Notes: generated by a model from the letters alone, not told the origin. A DNA stretch of 64,000 bases from Paenibacillus silvisoli (GCF_030866765.1 NZ_CP133017.1:1951001-2015000); one strand, 5' to 3'; shown: positions 24,526 to 37,032, counted from the stretch's first letter. Numbers and translations: made by a program.

Positions 24526-25749
24526 TTAAGCCTTGACTGCAGCGCTTGCTGCGGTTTCTACGGCATCGATAAGTTGAGTGATGGAGCGCGCTTCGCGGTT
24601 CGTTTTGATCAGCGTTATGCCGATTTGCAGAGCCATGCGCTGAGCGCGTTCGCGAATGGCGGCGTCCGCAATCTTGTCGATATCAGCAACGTGGGCGAGA
24701 CCTACGATGCGGCGGACCATTTTGCAGCCGGCGAAGCCGAACGTATCCTGCAGCAGCCGCTGCATGTAGTTTTCTTTATACCCCGGCGCGGATGCGGCCA
24801 GGCGGTCAACGCCGTGCTCGTTCCAGAGGGCGATGAATTTCGCTTCGAATTTCGTCCAGATGTCGCGGATCGTTTCCAGCAAATAGGCGCGGTACTGGTC
24901 GCGCTCCGACGCCGTTTTGTCCCAGCCGTCGCGAGCCGCGAAGTTCAGGAGCAGGTTGGCGATAACGGCACCGATATCGAAGCCCATAGGACCGAAGTAC
25001 GCGAACTCGGGGTCGATAACTTTCGTCGATTCCGGCGTGATGAAGATGCTGCCGGTATGCAGGTCGCCGTGCAGCAGCGATTGCGAATGCGTCAGAAACT
25101 TCTCGCGGAGCAGCGCGACCTCAAGGTGAAGGGCGCCGTCATTCCACAGCGCTTCCGCTTCGTCGCGGATCGCCGGATCGAAATTGTTCGTGTCGGCATC
25201 CGCGTACGGGTGATCGAAGATGAGATCTTCCGTAATTTTGCAAAGCTCGGGGTTGATGAAGCTGCCGGAGCGGAGCTTCTTCTCTTGCTGATTGTGCCCA
25301 AGATCGGAAGTAAAGAACAGCGTCTGGGCCAGGAACGTGGAAATATGCTCCGCGAAGAGCGGGTAACGGCCGCCGTTCATAAGGCCTTGGCGCATAATGA
25401 CGTGATCGCTCAAATCCTCCATAACGGTAAGCGCGAGCTCTTTGTCATAGAGATACACGGCCGGCACGAGTCCTGGAGCCAGCCTGCCTTCCAGCAGCAG
25501 CGCTTCGCTCTCGATGCGCGCGCGGTCAAGCGTCAGCGGCCAAGATTCGCCGACGACCTTGGCATACGGCAAGGCTTGCTTCATAATAATGCTTTGGCCC
25601 GTTGCCGGGTCCGAGATATGAAACACCAGATTCAGGTTGCCGTCGCCGATTTCGCGGCTGACAAGGTTTGCCTCGGGCGCGAACACGCCCTCGAGCGTGC
25701 GCGCGAGTTCAATCGCTTCGGCTTCGCTTAATGGATGATATGTAGACAT
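24526..25749 (-). CDS. mtnK: 5-methylthioribose kinase
   Basis: A 407-residue kinase with the aminoglycoside-phosphotransferase-like fold. Catalytic motifs are LLHGDLHTGSIFI (HGDxH) and KVIDPEFAYFGPMGFDIG (metal-binding DPE/D). It phosphorylates methylthioribose in the methionine salvage pathway, feeding MtnA. I chose the start at 25749 (MSTYHPLSEAEA) because GGAGGTGGG precedes it and homologues begin there; the frame runs 127 codons further upstream without support. The leader of about 150 bases shared with the divergent gene shows no S-box riboswitch, which mtnKA in B. subtilis has. Confidence 0.95.
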   Translation of the reverse strand: MSTYHPLSEAEAIELARTLEGVFAPEANLVSREIGDGNLNLVFHISDPATGQSIIMKQALPYAKVVGESWPLTLDRARIESEALLLEGRLAPGLVPAVYLYDKELALTVMEDLSDHVIMRQGLMNGGRYPLFAEHISTFLAQTLFFTSDLGHNQQEKKLRSGSFINPELCKITEDLIFDHPYADADTNNFDPAIRDEAEALWNDGALHLEVALLREKFLTHSQSLLHGDLHTGSIFITPESTKVIDPEFAYFGPMGFDIGAVIANLLLNFAARDGWDKTASERDQYRAYLLETIRDIWTKFEAKFIALWNEHGVDRLAASAPGYKENYMQRLLQDTFGFAGCKMVRRIVGLAHVADIDKIADAAIRERAQRMALQIGITLIKTNREARSITQLIDAVETAASAAVKA

Positions 25750-25905
25750 CAGTTGCCCACCTCCGGATAGTAGTGAATGCTCGAATGGGCCCCTCGATCG
25801 TACGTTTGACCCCAAATAAGAACAGTATAGCGAATATTTTTTCGCGTTGGAATACCTAGCTTTGCTATAATACATGTAATTGCGAAGGAACGAGGGTGAA
25901 CAAGA

Positions 25906-26505
25906 ATGAACAATACGAACGATCAGTTGCAGCCGATCGCGCTCAAAGAATGGGCGGTTGCGGTAAAAGCGCTGACCGAAGGGGATCTTATGCTGGTGCT
26001 GCGCAAGGGCGGGATCGCGGAGGAGACGAGAGATTTCCGGCTCAAGGCGCCGCGCTTTTACTTGATGCCTGCTTACGAACACCAAAGACCGGAGCTGTTG
26101 AAGGCGCCTTATCAGGACGCTGTCCGCCAAATTATGGATAAATGGAAACCGGGAGCGGAAACGGTCGAGATCGGAGCGATCGCGGAGGCGGTCGACGACA
26201 TCGAGATTTACGACCGGGAGACGTTGGACAAATTACAGGATTTCCACATTTGGACCGAAACATTTGCCGAAGAAAGGTTGAAATGGAAACGGACCAAGCC
26301 GCTCCATTTGCTGCTGCTGCGCGTCAGCAAGCTAAAGAAGCCGCTTACATTGCCAATGCTGGATCAATACAACGGATGTAAATCCTGGGTGAGCCTTCCG
26401 GACGATTTGGACGCCCCCGGCGCGGAGCCCGTTCTGTCCGATGAAGAATTCAATCAGAAAATAGATCAAATTCGCGGGGCGTTGGGCCAGCCGAGCAAGA
26501 GCTAG
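25906..26505 (+). CDS. DUF1802 family protein
   Basis: A 199-residue soluble protein with the DUF1802 opening LKEWAVAVKALTEGDLMLVLRKGGI and the later RFYLMPAYEHQRPELLK and PLHLLLLRVSKL segments. The family is found in cyanobacteria and Firmicutes with no known function. It diverges from mtnK. A TATAAT box at 25866-25871 is a likely -10. The start ATG has a GAACGAGGGTGAA ribosome binding region. Confidence 0.8.
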   Translation: MNNTNDQLQPIALKEWAVAVKALTEGDLMLVLRKGGIAEETRDFRLKAPRFYLMPAYEHQRPELLKAPYQDAVRQIMDKWKPGAETVEIGAIAEAVDDIEIYDRETLDKLQDFHIWTETFAEERLKWKRTKPLHLLLLRVSKLKKPLTLPMLDQYNGCKSWVSLPDDLDAPGAEPVLSDEEFNQKIDQIRGALGQPSKS

Positions 26506-26531
26506 GCACGAAGTAGGCGCAGGCGCATTGA

Positions 26532-26561
26532 TTTACAATGAAATCTATACTAAAATATAAT
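26532..26561 (+). promoter_or_regulatory. Promoter of the suf operon
   Basis: TTTACA (26532-26537) and TATAAT (26556-26561), 18 bases apart, about 140 bases before sufC. Confidence 0.65.
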
Positions 26562-26598
26562 TGAGAATCACTGAGAATCAATTTAGAATTATTCTAAA
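26562..26598 (+). promoter_or_regulatory. Fur/PerR-like operator array of the suf operon
   Basis: Right after the -10 box come two direct copies of TGAGAATCA (26562-26570 and 26572-26580), then the perfect palindrome TTTAGAAT-T-ATTCTAAA (26582-26598). The 7-1-7 form resembles Fur and PerR boxes of Bacilli. Binding there would block transcription of suf; iron or peroxide control of suf would be sensible. Confidence 0.5.
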
Positions 26599-26700
26599 AG
26601 AGGAATAGTTTCAATAAACACAATGCGGTTTCGCCCGCCGAGCGCAGGCAAACCCGATTTGTGCAGAAACGTCCGAACCATCTGGAGGGAGCAGTTTACC

Positions 26701-27480
26701 ATGGCAACACACTTCAAAATCGATGGCCTCAAGGCAGCTATCGAAGGCAAAGAAATTTTGAAAGGCATCAACCTTGAAATAAAAGGCGGAGAAGTTCATG
26801 CGATCATGGGGCCGAACGGTACGGGTAAAAGTACGCTGGCGTCGGCGCTTATGGGGCATCCGAAATATGAAGTAACGGACGGCGAAGTCATCTTGGACGG
26901 CGAGAACCTGCTGGAGATGGGCGTTGACGAGCGCGCGCGCGCAGGCCTGTTCCTGGGCATGCAATATCCGAGCGAAATCAGCGGCGTAACGAACTCCGAC
27001 TTCCTGCGCAGCGCGATCAACGCGCGCCGTGAGGAAGGCAAGGAAATCTCCCTGATCAAATTCATCCGCCAGATGGAAGGCAAGATGAAAGAGCTGGAGA
27101 TGAACCCGGAATTCGCGCACCGCTACTTGAACGAAGGCTTCTCCGGCGGCGAGAAGAAGCGGAACGAAATTTTGCAAATGATGATGCTGGATCCGAAAAT
27201 CGTCGTGCTTGACGAAATCGACTCCGGCCTCGATATCGACGCGCTGAAGATCGTATCGAACGGCGTGAACGCAGCCCGTTCCGAAGACCGCGGCTTCTTG
27301 ATCATTACGCACTACCAACGCCTTCTTAACTACATCAAACCTGACTTCGTTCACGTCATGATGCAAGGCCGCATCGTGAAATCCGGCGGTCCCGAGCTTG
27401 CGGAGCGCCTTGAGAACGAAGGCTACGACTGGGTCAAAGAAGAGCTTGGCATCGTGGATGAAACGGTAGGACAGGTTTAA
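26701..27480 (+). CDS. sufC: Fe-S cluster assembly ATPase SufC
   Basis: A 259-residue ABC-type ATPase. Walker A is GPNGTGKST (near residue 38), the signature is [11 protein letters not shown], Walker B is [16 protein letters not shown] with the SufC-typical Asp after it, and the switch His is in [13 protein letters not shown]. SufC drives the SufBCD scaffold that builds Fe-S clusters. It is the first gene of sufCDSUB. The ATG at 26701 with GGAGGGAG upstream is the standard start. Confidence 0.96.
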   Translation: MATHFKIDGLKAAIEGKEILKGINLEIKGGEVHAIMGPNGTGKSTLASALMGHPKYEVTDGEVILDGENLLEMGVDERARAGLFLGMQYPSEISGVTNSDFLRSAINARREEGKEISLIKFIRQMEGKMKELEMNPEFAHRYLNEGFSGGEKKRNEILQMMMLDPKIVVLDEIDSGLDIDALKIVSNGVNAARSEDRGFLIITHYQRLLNYIKPDFVHVMMQGRIVKSGGPELAERLENEGYDWVKEELGIVDETVGQV

Positions 27481-27500
27481 TCGGAGGAGGAGCAAGGAAA

Positions 27501-30443
<2,943 letters not shown>

Positions 30444-30483
30444 GGCGCGGCCGTGAGGCGCGCGCGATCGGAGGCTTACCGTT

Positions 30484-31881
30484 ATGGCAAAACAAATGCC
30501 TGATTTAGAGGATTATAAGTATGGCTTTCGCGATGAGCATAAAGCGATTTTCGAGTCCGGCAAAGGCTTGACGCCTGAGGTTGTTCGCACAATCTCGGAA
30601 ATCAAGGGCGAACCGGAATGGATGCTGGAGTTCCGCTTGAAAGCATTGGAGCAGTTCAACAAAATGCCGATGCCGAAGTGGGGCGGCAACATGGACGATC
30701 TGGATTTCGACGATATCCAGTACTACGTCCGCCCGTCCGAGAAGCAAGGCAAAACGTGGGAAGAGGTTCCTACGGAGATCAAGGAAACGTTCGATAAGCT
30801 CGGCATTCCGGAAGCGGAACAGAAGTTCCTTGCCGGCGTATCCGCGCAATACGAATCCGAGGTCGTTTACCACAGCATGCAGGAGGATCTGGAGAAGCAA
30901 GGCGTTATCTTCACGGATACGGACACCGCGCTTCGCGAATATCCGGAAATCTTCAAGCAGTATTTCGGCACGATCATTCCTCCGAACGATAACAAGTTCG
31001 CTGCGCTGAACAGCGCCGTATGGTCGGGCGGCAGCTTCATCTACGTGCCGAAGGGCGTTAAATGCGAAATTCCGCTGCAGGCTTACTTCCGGATCAACTC
31101 CGAGAACATGGGCCAATTCGAGCGTACGCTGATCGTAGCGGACGAAGACAGCTTCGTGCACTACGTTGAAGGCTGTACGGCTCCGATTTACAGCACGAAC
31201 TCGCTGCACAGCGCGGTCGTTGAAATTCTTGTTCTGAAAAACGCGCGCTGCCGTTACACGACGATCCAAAACTGGGCGCCGAACATCTACAACCTCGTGA
31301 CGAAGCGCGCGGTTGCGGATGAGAATGCGACGATGGAATGGGTTGACGGCAACATCGGCTCCAAGCTGACGATGAAATATCCGGCAGTCGTGCTGCGCGG
31401 CCGCGGCGCGAAAGGCATGGTTCTTTCCATCGCCGTTGCGGGCAAAGGCCAGCACCAGGACGCAGGCGCTAAGATGACTCACCTGGCGCCGGACACGACG
31501 TCGACGATCGTTTCGAAATCGATCAGTAAGCATGGCGGTAAAGTAACGTACCGCGGTCTTGCTTCCTTCGGCCGCAACTCCGAAGGCTCCAAAGCAAACA
31601 TCAAATGCGATACGCTCATTCTCGATAACGAATCGACGTCGGATACGATTCCGTACAACGAAATCATGAACGACAACATTACGCTGGAGCATGAGGCGAC
31701 GGTATCGAAGGTGTCCGAGGATCAGCTGTTCTACCTGATGAGCCGCGGTCTGTCCGAAGCCGAAGCGACGCAAATGATCGTCATGGGCTTCATCGAGCCG
31801 TTCACGAAAGAGCTGCCGATGGAATATGCGGTTGAAATGAACCGTCTGATCAAGTTCGAGATGGAAGGCTCGATCGGCTAA
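30484..31881 (+). CDS. sufB: Fe-S cluster assembly protein SufB
   Basis: A 465-residue SufB. It is the most conserved Suf protein: it shows the N-terminal [11 protein letters not shown], the beta-helix with [18 protein letters not shown] and the C-terminal [20 protein letters not shown]. It is the scaffold subunit on which the cluster is built. It is the last gene of the operon and is followed by a strong terminator. Confidence 0.96.
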   Translation: MAKQMPDLEDYKYGFRDEHKAIFESGKGLTPEVVRTISEIKGEPEWMLEFRLKALEQFNKMPMPKWGGNMDDLDFDDIQYYVRPSEKQGKTWEEVPTEIKETFDKLGIPEAEQKFLAGVSAQYESEVVYHSMQEDLEKQGVIFTDTDTALREYPEIFKQYFGTIIPPNDNKFAALNSAVWSGGSFIYVPKGVKCEIPLQAYFRINSENMGQFERTLIVADEDSFVHYVEGCTAPIYSTNSLHSAVVEILVLKNARCRYTTIQNWAPNIYNLVTKRAVADENATMEWVDGNIGSKLTMKYPAVVLRGRGAKGMVLSIAVAGKGQHQDAGAKMTHLAPDTTSTIVSKSISKHGGKVTYRGLASFGRNSEGSKANIKCDTLILDNESTSDTIPYNEIMNDNITLEHEATVSKVSEDQLFYLMSRGLSEAEATQMIVMGFIEPFTKELPMEYAVEMNRLIKFEMEGSIG

Positions 31882-31896
31882 TCGCCGCTCTGAGCA

Positions 31897-31940
31897 TAAA
31901 AAAAACTCCGGTCCGCTTCATAGCGGATCGGAGTTTTTTG
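31897..31940. terminator. Bidirectional terminator after sufB
   Basis: AAAAACTCCGGTCCGC (from about 31901) pairs with GCGGATCGGAGTTTTTT (31923-31939). A and T runs on both sides let it serve sufB and the convergent HD-GYP gene. Confidence 0.85.
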
Positions 31941-31959
31941 CATCTATCGCAAGTAATGA

Positions 31960-33012
31960 TTACATAAAGACCTGTTTGACCTCGAGGCTTCGCTCGATCG
32001 TTAAATCAATGAACGTATCGTTAACGCGGATTAATGGCCGGAAAAATTCGGATGGATGAGTCATGATGATGGTGCCGACTTCGCCGCTGGCGAGCTCGAC
32101 GCGCTTGCCGATGAAGTTAGGAATCATATGCTTGATAAAGGTATGCGTCGTGAACGCGTCCAGCTCGTTGTAGCTCATCCGGTACAGCTCCTTGAGAACG
32201 TAGAGGAGATCGCGCTTCTTCTGGTAGACGCGGGCTGAGATCATGGCGCTGTATACGTCCGCGACCGCTACGATTTTGGAAACCGGATGAAGCTCGTCTC
32301 CCATCAAGCCGTTCGGATAGCCGCTGCCGTTCATCCGTTCGTGATGCTGAAGCGCCACGGTCGCGGCGAGCGATTCGCCGAAGGACTCTTTGATGATCCC
32401 GTGGCCGTAAAGCGTATGCTTCTTGATGAGCTCGTACTCATCTTCCGTAAGCTTGCCCGGCTTGTTCAGAATCCCGTCGTTGATCTGGCATTTGCCGATA
32501 TCGTGAAGGAAGCCGGCTTGTCCGATCTTGATCGCCTGGGTTTCCGAATATCCGAGCCAAGAGGCTAAATAATAAGCGAGCATGCCGACCTGCACGGAAT
32601 GCTGATACGTATAATCGTCCTTCGTATTAAGCAGGAGCAGCATCGAGACGACGTCGCGCTCCATTTTAAAATTATCGACCAGCGGCTGGAACGTTTGAAC
32701 GACGTCCTCCTCATAGATCCTGCCGGTCTGCATCGCTTCGAGGAAAAGCTGCTCGTAGCCGTTTATAACATCTTGGTAAATCGGTTCCATCGTAGGAAGC
32801 CACTTGGGACTGAGACCGGATTCTATAGTTCGAGCCGAATCTTCCTGCCCGCGTAAGTCGATATCGACATATTCAATTTGATGTTGAAGAAGCATCGAAA
32901 TCTCTCTGCCATATAGATTCGTACCTTTAGACAAGACGTGCAGTCCATAAGCGCTGTATACATCGCCGCTCAACCTGTCGCCATCTCTAAGCTCCGTTAC
33001 ATGGATCCGCAT
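31960..33012 (-). CDS. HD-GYP domain phosphodiesterase (first copy)
   Basis: A 350-residue protein. The N-terminal 60 residues form a small domain found before many HD-GYP modules (MRIHVTELRDGDRL...). The HD-GYP domain follows: QHSVQVGMLAYYLASWLG, the metal site FLHDIGKCQI, and HHERMNGSGYPNG with the GYP triplet. These enzymes degrade cyclic di-GMP. A shorter C-terminal tail (about 285-350) resembles a small beta domain. It lies downstream of moaDE on the same strand but 154 bases away, so it probably has its own promoter. It is a paralogue of the HD-GYP protein at 38070. Confidence 0.92.
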   Translation of the reverse strand: MRIHVTELRDGDRLSGDVYSAYGLHVLSKGTNLYGREISMLLQHQIEYVDIDLRGQEDSARTIESGLSPKWLPTMEPIYQDVINGYEQLFLEAMQTGRIYEEDVVQTFQPLVDNFKMERDVVSMLLLLNTKDDYTYQHSVQVGMLAYYLASWLGYSETQAIKIGQAGFLHDIGKCQINDGILNKPGKLTEDEYELIKKHTLYGHGIIKESFGESLAATVALQHHERMNGSGYPNGLMGDELHPVSKIVAVADVYSAMISARVYQKKRDLLYVLKELYRMSYNELDAFTTHTFIKHMIPNFIGKRVELASGEVGTIIMTHPSEFFRPLIRVNDTFIDLTIERSLEVKQVFM

Positions 33013-33166
33013 ATTTCACCTCGCTAGACAAATCTGCTAAAAATAAACATGATGAGTCTATGGTAGCAATAAAATGCAAAATTGGCAACGTGAGCATATC
33101 ATTCTTTAAGGCTTTTTAATCTGTTGTTAAATTCAAAATTATGGTATAACAGGCATGTTTTCTGAA

Positions 33167-33904
33167 TCACAGTGCCGTAACCGGATTCCATGGACCTAAC
33201 TGATGGCCTTTCCATTCCGAGCCGTCTTCCCAAATTTCACGCTTCCATATCGGAACGATCTGCTTCAGACGCTCAATGGCGTACCGGCTCGCATCGTAGC
33301 AATCGCCGCGATGAGGCGCGGATACGGCGATGACGACGCTGATCTCGGCAATGTCGACGACGCCGATCCGATGCGCGATCGCGACCTTGGCGCCGGGCCA
33401 GCGCGCCTCGATTTCGTCGCCGATCTGCTGGAGCGTTTTAACGGCCATCGGGACGTATGCTTCGTATTCCAAACGGACCGTTCGCGCGCCATGCGTCCAT
33501 TCTCGCGTCGTACCGGTAAAGGTCAAGGCAGCGCCGTTATTCGGTACGATCACCATCGCCGTGATGGCCTCGACCGACAGAGGCTCATTCGTAATGTAAA
33601 ATCGTTCCGTGCGGTCTGCGCCGACCTGTTCCATTTCGACGTCCGTTTCTTCGCCGCCTGATACAGGCGGGAGCAGCGCCAGCTCGTCGCCGGCATGAAT
33701 GTGCTGCTCGTCAGTGGCGTAAGCCTGGTTGCAGGCCATGAAGGAAACCTTCACGAGCGCCGCGCTCTCCGGGAAACGGGCCGACAGCTCCTGCTTTAAT
33801 TGCTGCACCGTAAGGGACGGCTGGTCCAGCTCCAGCGTAACGACGGACTGCCCGAAACGCTCGGACAATCCGGCGAATAAGTGGATATTCCATTTTACAG
33901 ACAT
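33167..33904 (-). CDS. MoaD-MoaE fusion, molybdopterin synthase
   Basis: A 245-residue fusion of both subunits of molybdopterin synthase. Residues 1-84 are MoaD, a ubiquitin-like sulfur carrier (WNIHLFAGLSERFG ... ALLPPVSGG), whose Gly-Gly at 83-84 is normally a free C-terminus. Residues from about 105 are MoaE, with GTTRE, AHRIGVVDIAEISVVIAVSAPHRG and the catalytic IWKREIWEDGSEW. To work as a sulfur carrier the MoaD tail would need cleavage after Gly-Gly, as in the fused MoaX of Mycobacterium tuberculosis. The start at 33904 follows GAGAGGG. It diverges from moaA. Confidence 0.9.
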   Translation of the reverse strand: MSVKWNIHLFAGLSERFGQSVVTLELDQPSLTVQQLKQELSARFPESAALVKVSFMACNQAYATDEQHIHAGDELALLPPVSGGEETDVEMEQVGADRTERFYITNEPLSVEAITAMVIVPNNGAALTFTGTTREWTHGARTVRLEYEAYVPMAVKTLQQIGDEIEARWPGAKVAIAHRIGVVDIAEISVVIAVSAPHRGDCYDASRYAIERLKQIVPIWKREIWEDGSEWKGHQLGPWNPVTAL

Positions 33905-34014
33905 AGGGTTACCCTCTCGCAATCGTAATGTTAATGGTCTCCATAGCATACCATAATGAGTCCAAAAATGTTATGCTAGTAGAAGAGACTAGGTACCGGA
34001 GAGGAGTACGGGCA

Positions 34015-35016
34015 ATGTCAGCCTTAACGGATCGTTTTGGACGGGTTCACAATTATTTGCGCATTTCTGTTACGGATCGTTGCAATTTGCGCTGTCTGTA
34101 TTGCATGCCGGAGGAAGGGATGCAGTTCGAGCCTGCGGAAAATTTGCTCACCTACGATCAAATTGCCGAGGTCGTTCGCGCCGGCGCGAGCTTAGGCATT
34201 TCCAAGCTGCGCATTACCGGCGGCGAGCCGCTCGTTCGGCCGGGCTTGGCTGATTTGGTGAAGCAGCTGTCCGCCATTCCGGGTATAAACGATATATCGC
34301 TGACGACGAACGGCATCTTGCTTGCCGATCAAGCCGAGGCGCTTCGCGAGGCGGGCGTAAACCGCGTCAACATCAGCCTGGATACGCTTGACCCTGCGCG
34401 CTTCAAATTTATAGCGAGGCGCGGCGATTTGCAGCGGGTGCTGAAGGGAATCGAAGCCGCGGCGAAGGTCGGCTTTGCGCCGATCAAGCTGAACTGCGTG
34501 CTGCTCAAGGGCGTCAATGAGGACGAAATAGCCGCATTTTTACGTATGGCATACGAGCAGCCGCTTCATGTGCGCTTCATTGAATACATGCCGATCGGCC
34601 ATGCCGACGACAACTGGCGCAATCACTACCTGCCGCTGACCCGCGTCTTGGAGATCGCGCAGGAGAACGGGCTGAACGTCGCGCAGATTGATGACGTGAA
34701 GGGTAACGGCCCTTCGGATGATTACCGGATTGAAGGCGGGAAAGGCTCGTTCGGGCTTATTCACCCGATCAGCGATCACTTCTGCAAACGATGCAACCGG
34801 CTGCGTCTAACGGCTGACGGCCACATTCATCCTTGCTTGTATTGGGTGGACGAACTGAACGTGAAGCCGGCGCTCGGCGATCCGGCGAAGCTGCTGGAGC
34901 TGTTCGGGCGGGCGATGGATTTGAAGCCGCAAAATCATGAGATGGCCGCGAAGCTGGCGAACGAAAGCTTAAGCCACGAGCCAACGTCGAGACGGATGTC
35001 CCAGATCGGCGGTTAG
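34015..35016 (+). CDS. moaA: GTP 3',8-cyclase MoaA
   Basis: A 333-residue radical SAM enzyme. The N-terminal cluster motif CNLRCLYC (near residue 25) binds SAM; the second cluster is held by HFCKRCNRLRLTADGHIHPCLY. The protein ends in Gly-Gly, which is essential in MoaA. It catalyses the first step of molybdenum cofactor synthesis, from GTP. The ATG at 34015 follows GAGAGGAG; the 29-codon upstream extension lacks support. It diverges from the moaD-moaE fusion gene, so the two are close neighbours but transcribed separately. Confidence 0.96.
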   Translation: MSALTDRFGRVHNYLRISVTDRCNLRCLYCMPEEGMQFEPAENLLTYDQIAEVVRAGASLGISKLRITGGEPLVRPGLADLVKQLSAIPGINDISLTTNGILLADQAEALREAGVNRVNISLDTLDPARFKFIARRGDLQRVLKGIEAAAKVGFAPIKLNCVLLKGVNEDEIAAFLRMAYEQPLHVRFIEYMPIGHADDNWRNHYLPLTRVLEIAQENGLNVAQIDDVKGNGPSDDYRIEGGKGSFGLIHPISDHFCKRCNRLRLTADGHIHPCLYWVDELNVKPALGDPAKLLELFGRAMDLKPQNHEMAAKLANESLSHEPTSRRMSQIGG

Positions 35017-35054
35017 CAGCATATCATTTTTGGGGAAGAGCGAGGGATAATTCC

Positions 35055-35546
35055 ATGAGCATGAATGTTCAAGCAGGAAATACGACGGTCATTTCGATCG
35101 CATATACCGGACAAGATGCCGTCACGACGACGGCGGAAGAAATGGCGAAGCAGGCGGGAGCGAGCTTTCCGCTAGCCGCTCGGATTGCGGGCGGCGCGGG
35201 CGAAGCGTTCGATTTCGCGGCTTGGTTCGCCGCGTGGACGGCCAGCCAAGGCTTTGAAGAAGACGCTCCGCTTCCGACGCATTTGAAGGTGGAGGCAGTA
35301 GACACGTTCGAGGCCGTAATCCCGTGGGAGCAGCTCCGTGACGCAGCCGTGCAGTACGCGCTGGACGGCGCGCCGCTTCCGAAGGGCGGACCGGTCAGGC
35401 TGTATGTGCCCCACGGTTCAAGCGAATGCTTAAACGTAAAAAGCGTTATCGCGTTTAAATTTATCCATGACGAAGCGAAACGCGGCGAGGTTTCGTACGG
35501 CTTCAAGCAAACCTTCTCCGCGGATGAGCTGCGGTTGAAACGTTAA
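35055..35546 (+). CDS. Small protein resembling part of a molybdopterin-binding oxidoreductase domain
   Basis: A 163-residue soluble protein. The C-terminal 75 residues (AVIPWEQLRDAAVQYALDGAPLPKGGPVRLYVP, then CLNVKSVIAFKFI) closely follow the pattern of the sulfite-oxidase-type molybdopterin domain (NGxPLPxxxGxPVRLxVP...VK). The N-terminal half is Ala-rich and not recognised, and the part of the domain carrying the usual active-site Cys appears absent. It lies 38 bases after moaA, which fits a link to molybdenum cofactor, but it is probably not an active oxidase. Uncertain. Confidence 0.6.
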   Translation: MSMNVQAGNTTVISIAYTGQDAVTTTAEEMAKQAGASFPLAARIAGGAGEAFDFAAWFAAWTASQGFEEDAPLPTHLKVEAVDTFEAVIPWEQLRDAAVQYALDGAPLPKGGPVRLYVPHGSSECLNVKSVIAFKFIHDEAKRGEVSYGFKQTFSADELRLKR

Positions 35547-35574
35547 CGTTAGTCCATGTAACCGGGAGGCAAGC

Positions 35575-37032
35575 ATGAAGGATATGGCATTGGAAGCGCC
35601 TGACGTCGTCTTGCTTCACAGCAACGACATACACAGCCGCCTGGAGCAGGCGGCCAAGATGGCGGCGTACATCGAGGAAACACGGCTTATTTATGGAGCG
35701 GAGCATGTACTGACCTTGGATATCGGCGACCATATGGACCGGATGCGCGTGGAGACCGAGGCCAGCGACGGTCTCGCGAATATCGATCTTTTGAATGCCG
35801 CCGGCTATGAGGCGGTTACGTTCGGCAACAACGAAGGGCTGACGTTCACGCCCGAGCAGCTTGCCGAAGCTTACGGATCGCGCGCCGCGTTCCAGACGGT
35901 GTGCGCCAATTTCTATCAAAGCAGCGACGGCAGCCGGCCGTCCTGGCTGCTGCCGCACGCGATTATTCGTAAGGGGAATATTCGCATCGGCCTCATTGGC
36001 GTGACGGCGGCGTTTTCCGATTTCTATACGCTGCTAGGCTGGCAGGCCACGGATCCGATTGCCGCCGTGGCCGAACAGGCCGCTTTGCTTCGTCCGCAAG
36101 TGGACGTGCTCGTGGTGATGTCACACATCGGTCTTACGCTGGATCGGCGAATGGCGGCCGAGGTCGCCGGCCTTGATCTTATCCTAGGCGGGCATACGCA
36201 TCATTTGCTTGAGGAGCCGGAAGTGATCGGCCAAACGTCGATCTGCGCAGCCGGGAAGTTTGGGGAGTATTTGGGCCGCGTCGAGATTCGTATGGACGCG
36301 TCAACGGGGAAGCCGATCATTCGCGCCGCTTGCGTGCCGATGGAGGCGCGCAGCCAGCAGCCTGAAGCCGCCGCGCTCATCGGCGGCTTCATGGCTGAAA
36401 GCGGGCGTCGGCTCGGCCGGGTCATTACCGTGCTGAGCGAGCCCATGCCCGCAAGCGCCGAGCGGGAGACGCCGCTCGGCAACTTGCTCGCCGCCGGCCT
36501 GCGGCGCAAAGCCGATGCCGAGATCGGCATCGTCAATGCGGGGCAGCTGCTCGGCGGCCTCGCCGCAGGCGCAGTGACGGCCGGCGACTTGCACGCGCTG
36601 TGCCCGTCGCCGGTGAACCCATGCCGGATGAAGCTGACCGGCATGGAAATCCGCTTGTCGCTGGAGGAGGCGCTGCTGCAAAGCTACATCGACAAGCCGA
36701 TCCGCGGCTTCGGATTCCGCGGCGTTGTGCTGGGCACGCTGGCCGTCGACGGGCTCGATATTCACTACTCGCCGTCCCGGCCGGATTACAACAAAATTAC
36801 GTCCATTACGACGGCAGCCGGCCAGCCGCTGCAGGATGACCGGGATTATATCGTGGGCACGATCGATATGTTTACGTTTGGCGTCGGATATGAGAAAATC
36901 AAGCTCGGCACGGAGGTCAGCTTTTATTTGCCGGAATTTATCCGCGACGTGCTGGAGCAGGAGCTGTTGGATGCGGACGCCATCGCCGACAGCCGGTGTC
37001 TGCGCTGGATCGCCGATGGGGCGAACCGTTAA
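35575..37032 (+). CDS. yunD: Metallophosphoesterase/5'-nucleotidase-like protein YunD
   Basis: A 485-residue protein of the UshA/5'-nucleotidase family without a signal peptide. The N-terminal metallophosphoesterase has LLHSNDIHSRLE (metal-binding DIH), LDIGDHMD, FGNNEGLTF, VMSHIGL and LGGHTHH. The C-terminal domain (ETPLGNLLAAGLRRKADAEIGIVNAGQ) binds the nucleotide. The form with GNNEG and no signal peptide is the YunD subfamily of Bacilli. It lies 28 bases after the 163-residue gene, probably in one transcript with moaA. Confidence 0.88.
   Translation: MKDMALEAPDVVLLHSNDIHSRLEQAAKMAAYIEETRLIYGAEHVLTLDIGDHMDRMRVETEASDGLANIDLLNAAGYEAVTFGNNEGLTFTPEQLAEAYGSRAAFQTVCANFYQSSDGSRPSWLLPHAIIRKGNIRIGLIGVTAAFSDFYTLLGWQATDPIAAVAEQAALLRPQVDVLVVMSHIGLTLDRRMAAEVAGLDLILGGHTHHLLEEPEVIGQTSICAAGKFGEYLGRVEIRMDASTGKPIIRAACVPMEARSQQPEAAALIGGFMAESGRRLGRVITVLSEPMPASAERETPLGNLLAAGLRRKADAEIGIVNAGQLLGGLAAGAVTAGDLHALCPSPVNPCRMKLTGMEIRLSLEEALLQSYIDKPIRGFGFRGVVLGTLAVDGLDIHYSPSRPDYNKITSITTAAGQPLQDDRDYIVGTIDMFTFGVGYEKIKLGTEVSFYLPEFIRDVLEQELLDADAIADSRCLRWIADGANR

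Noticed and set aside
30505..31773. 422-codon leftward ORF opposite sufB
   Set aside because: Arg-rich shadow frame; sufB is unambiguous.
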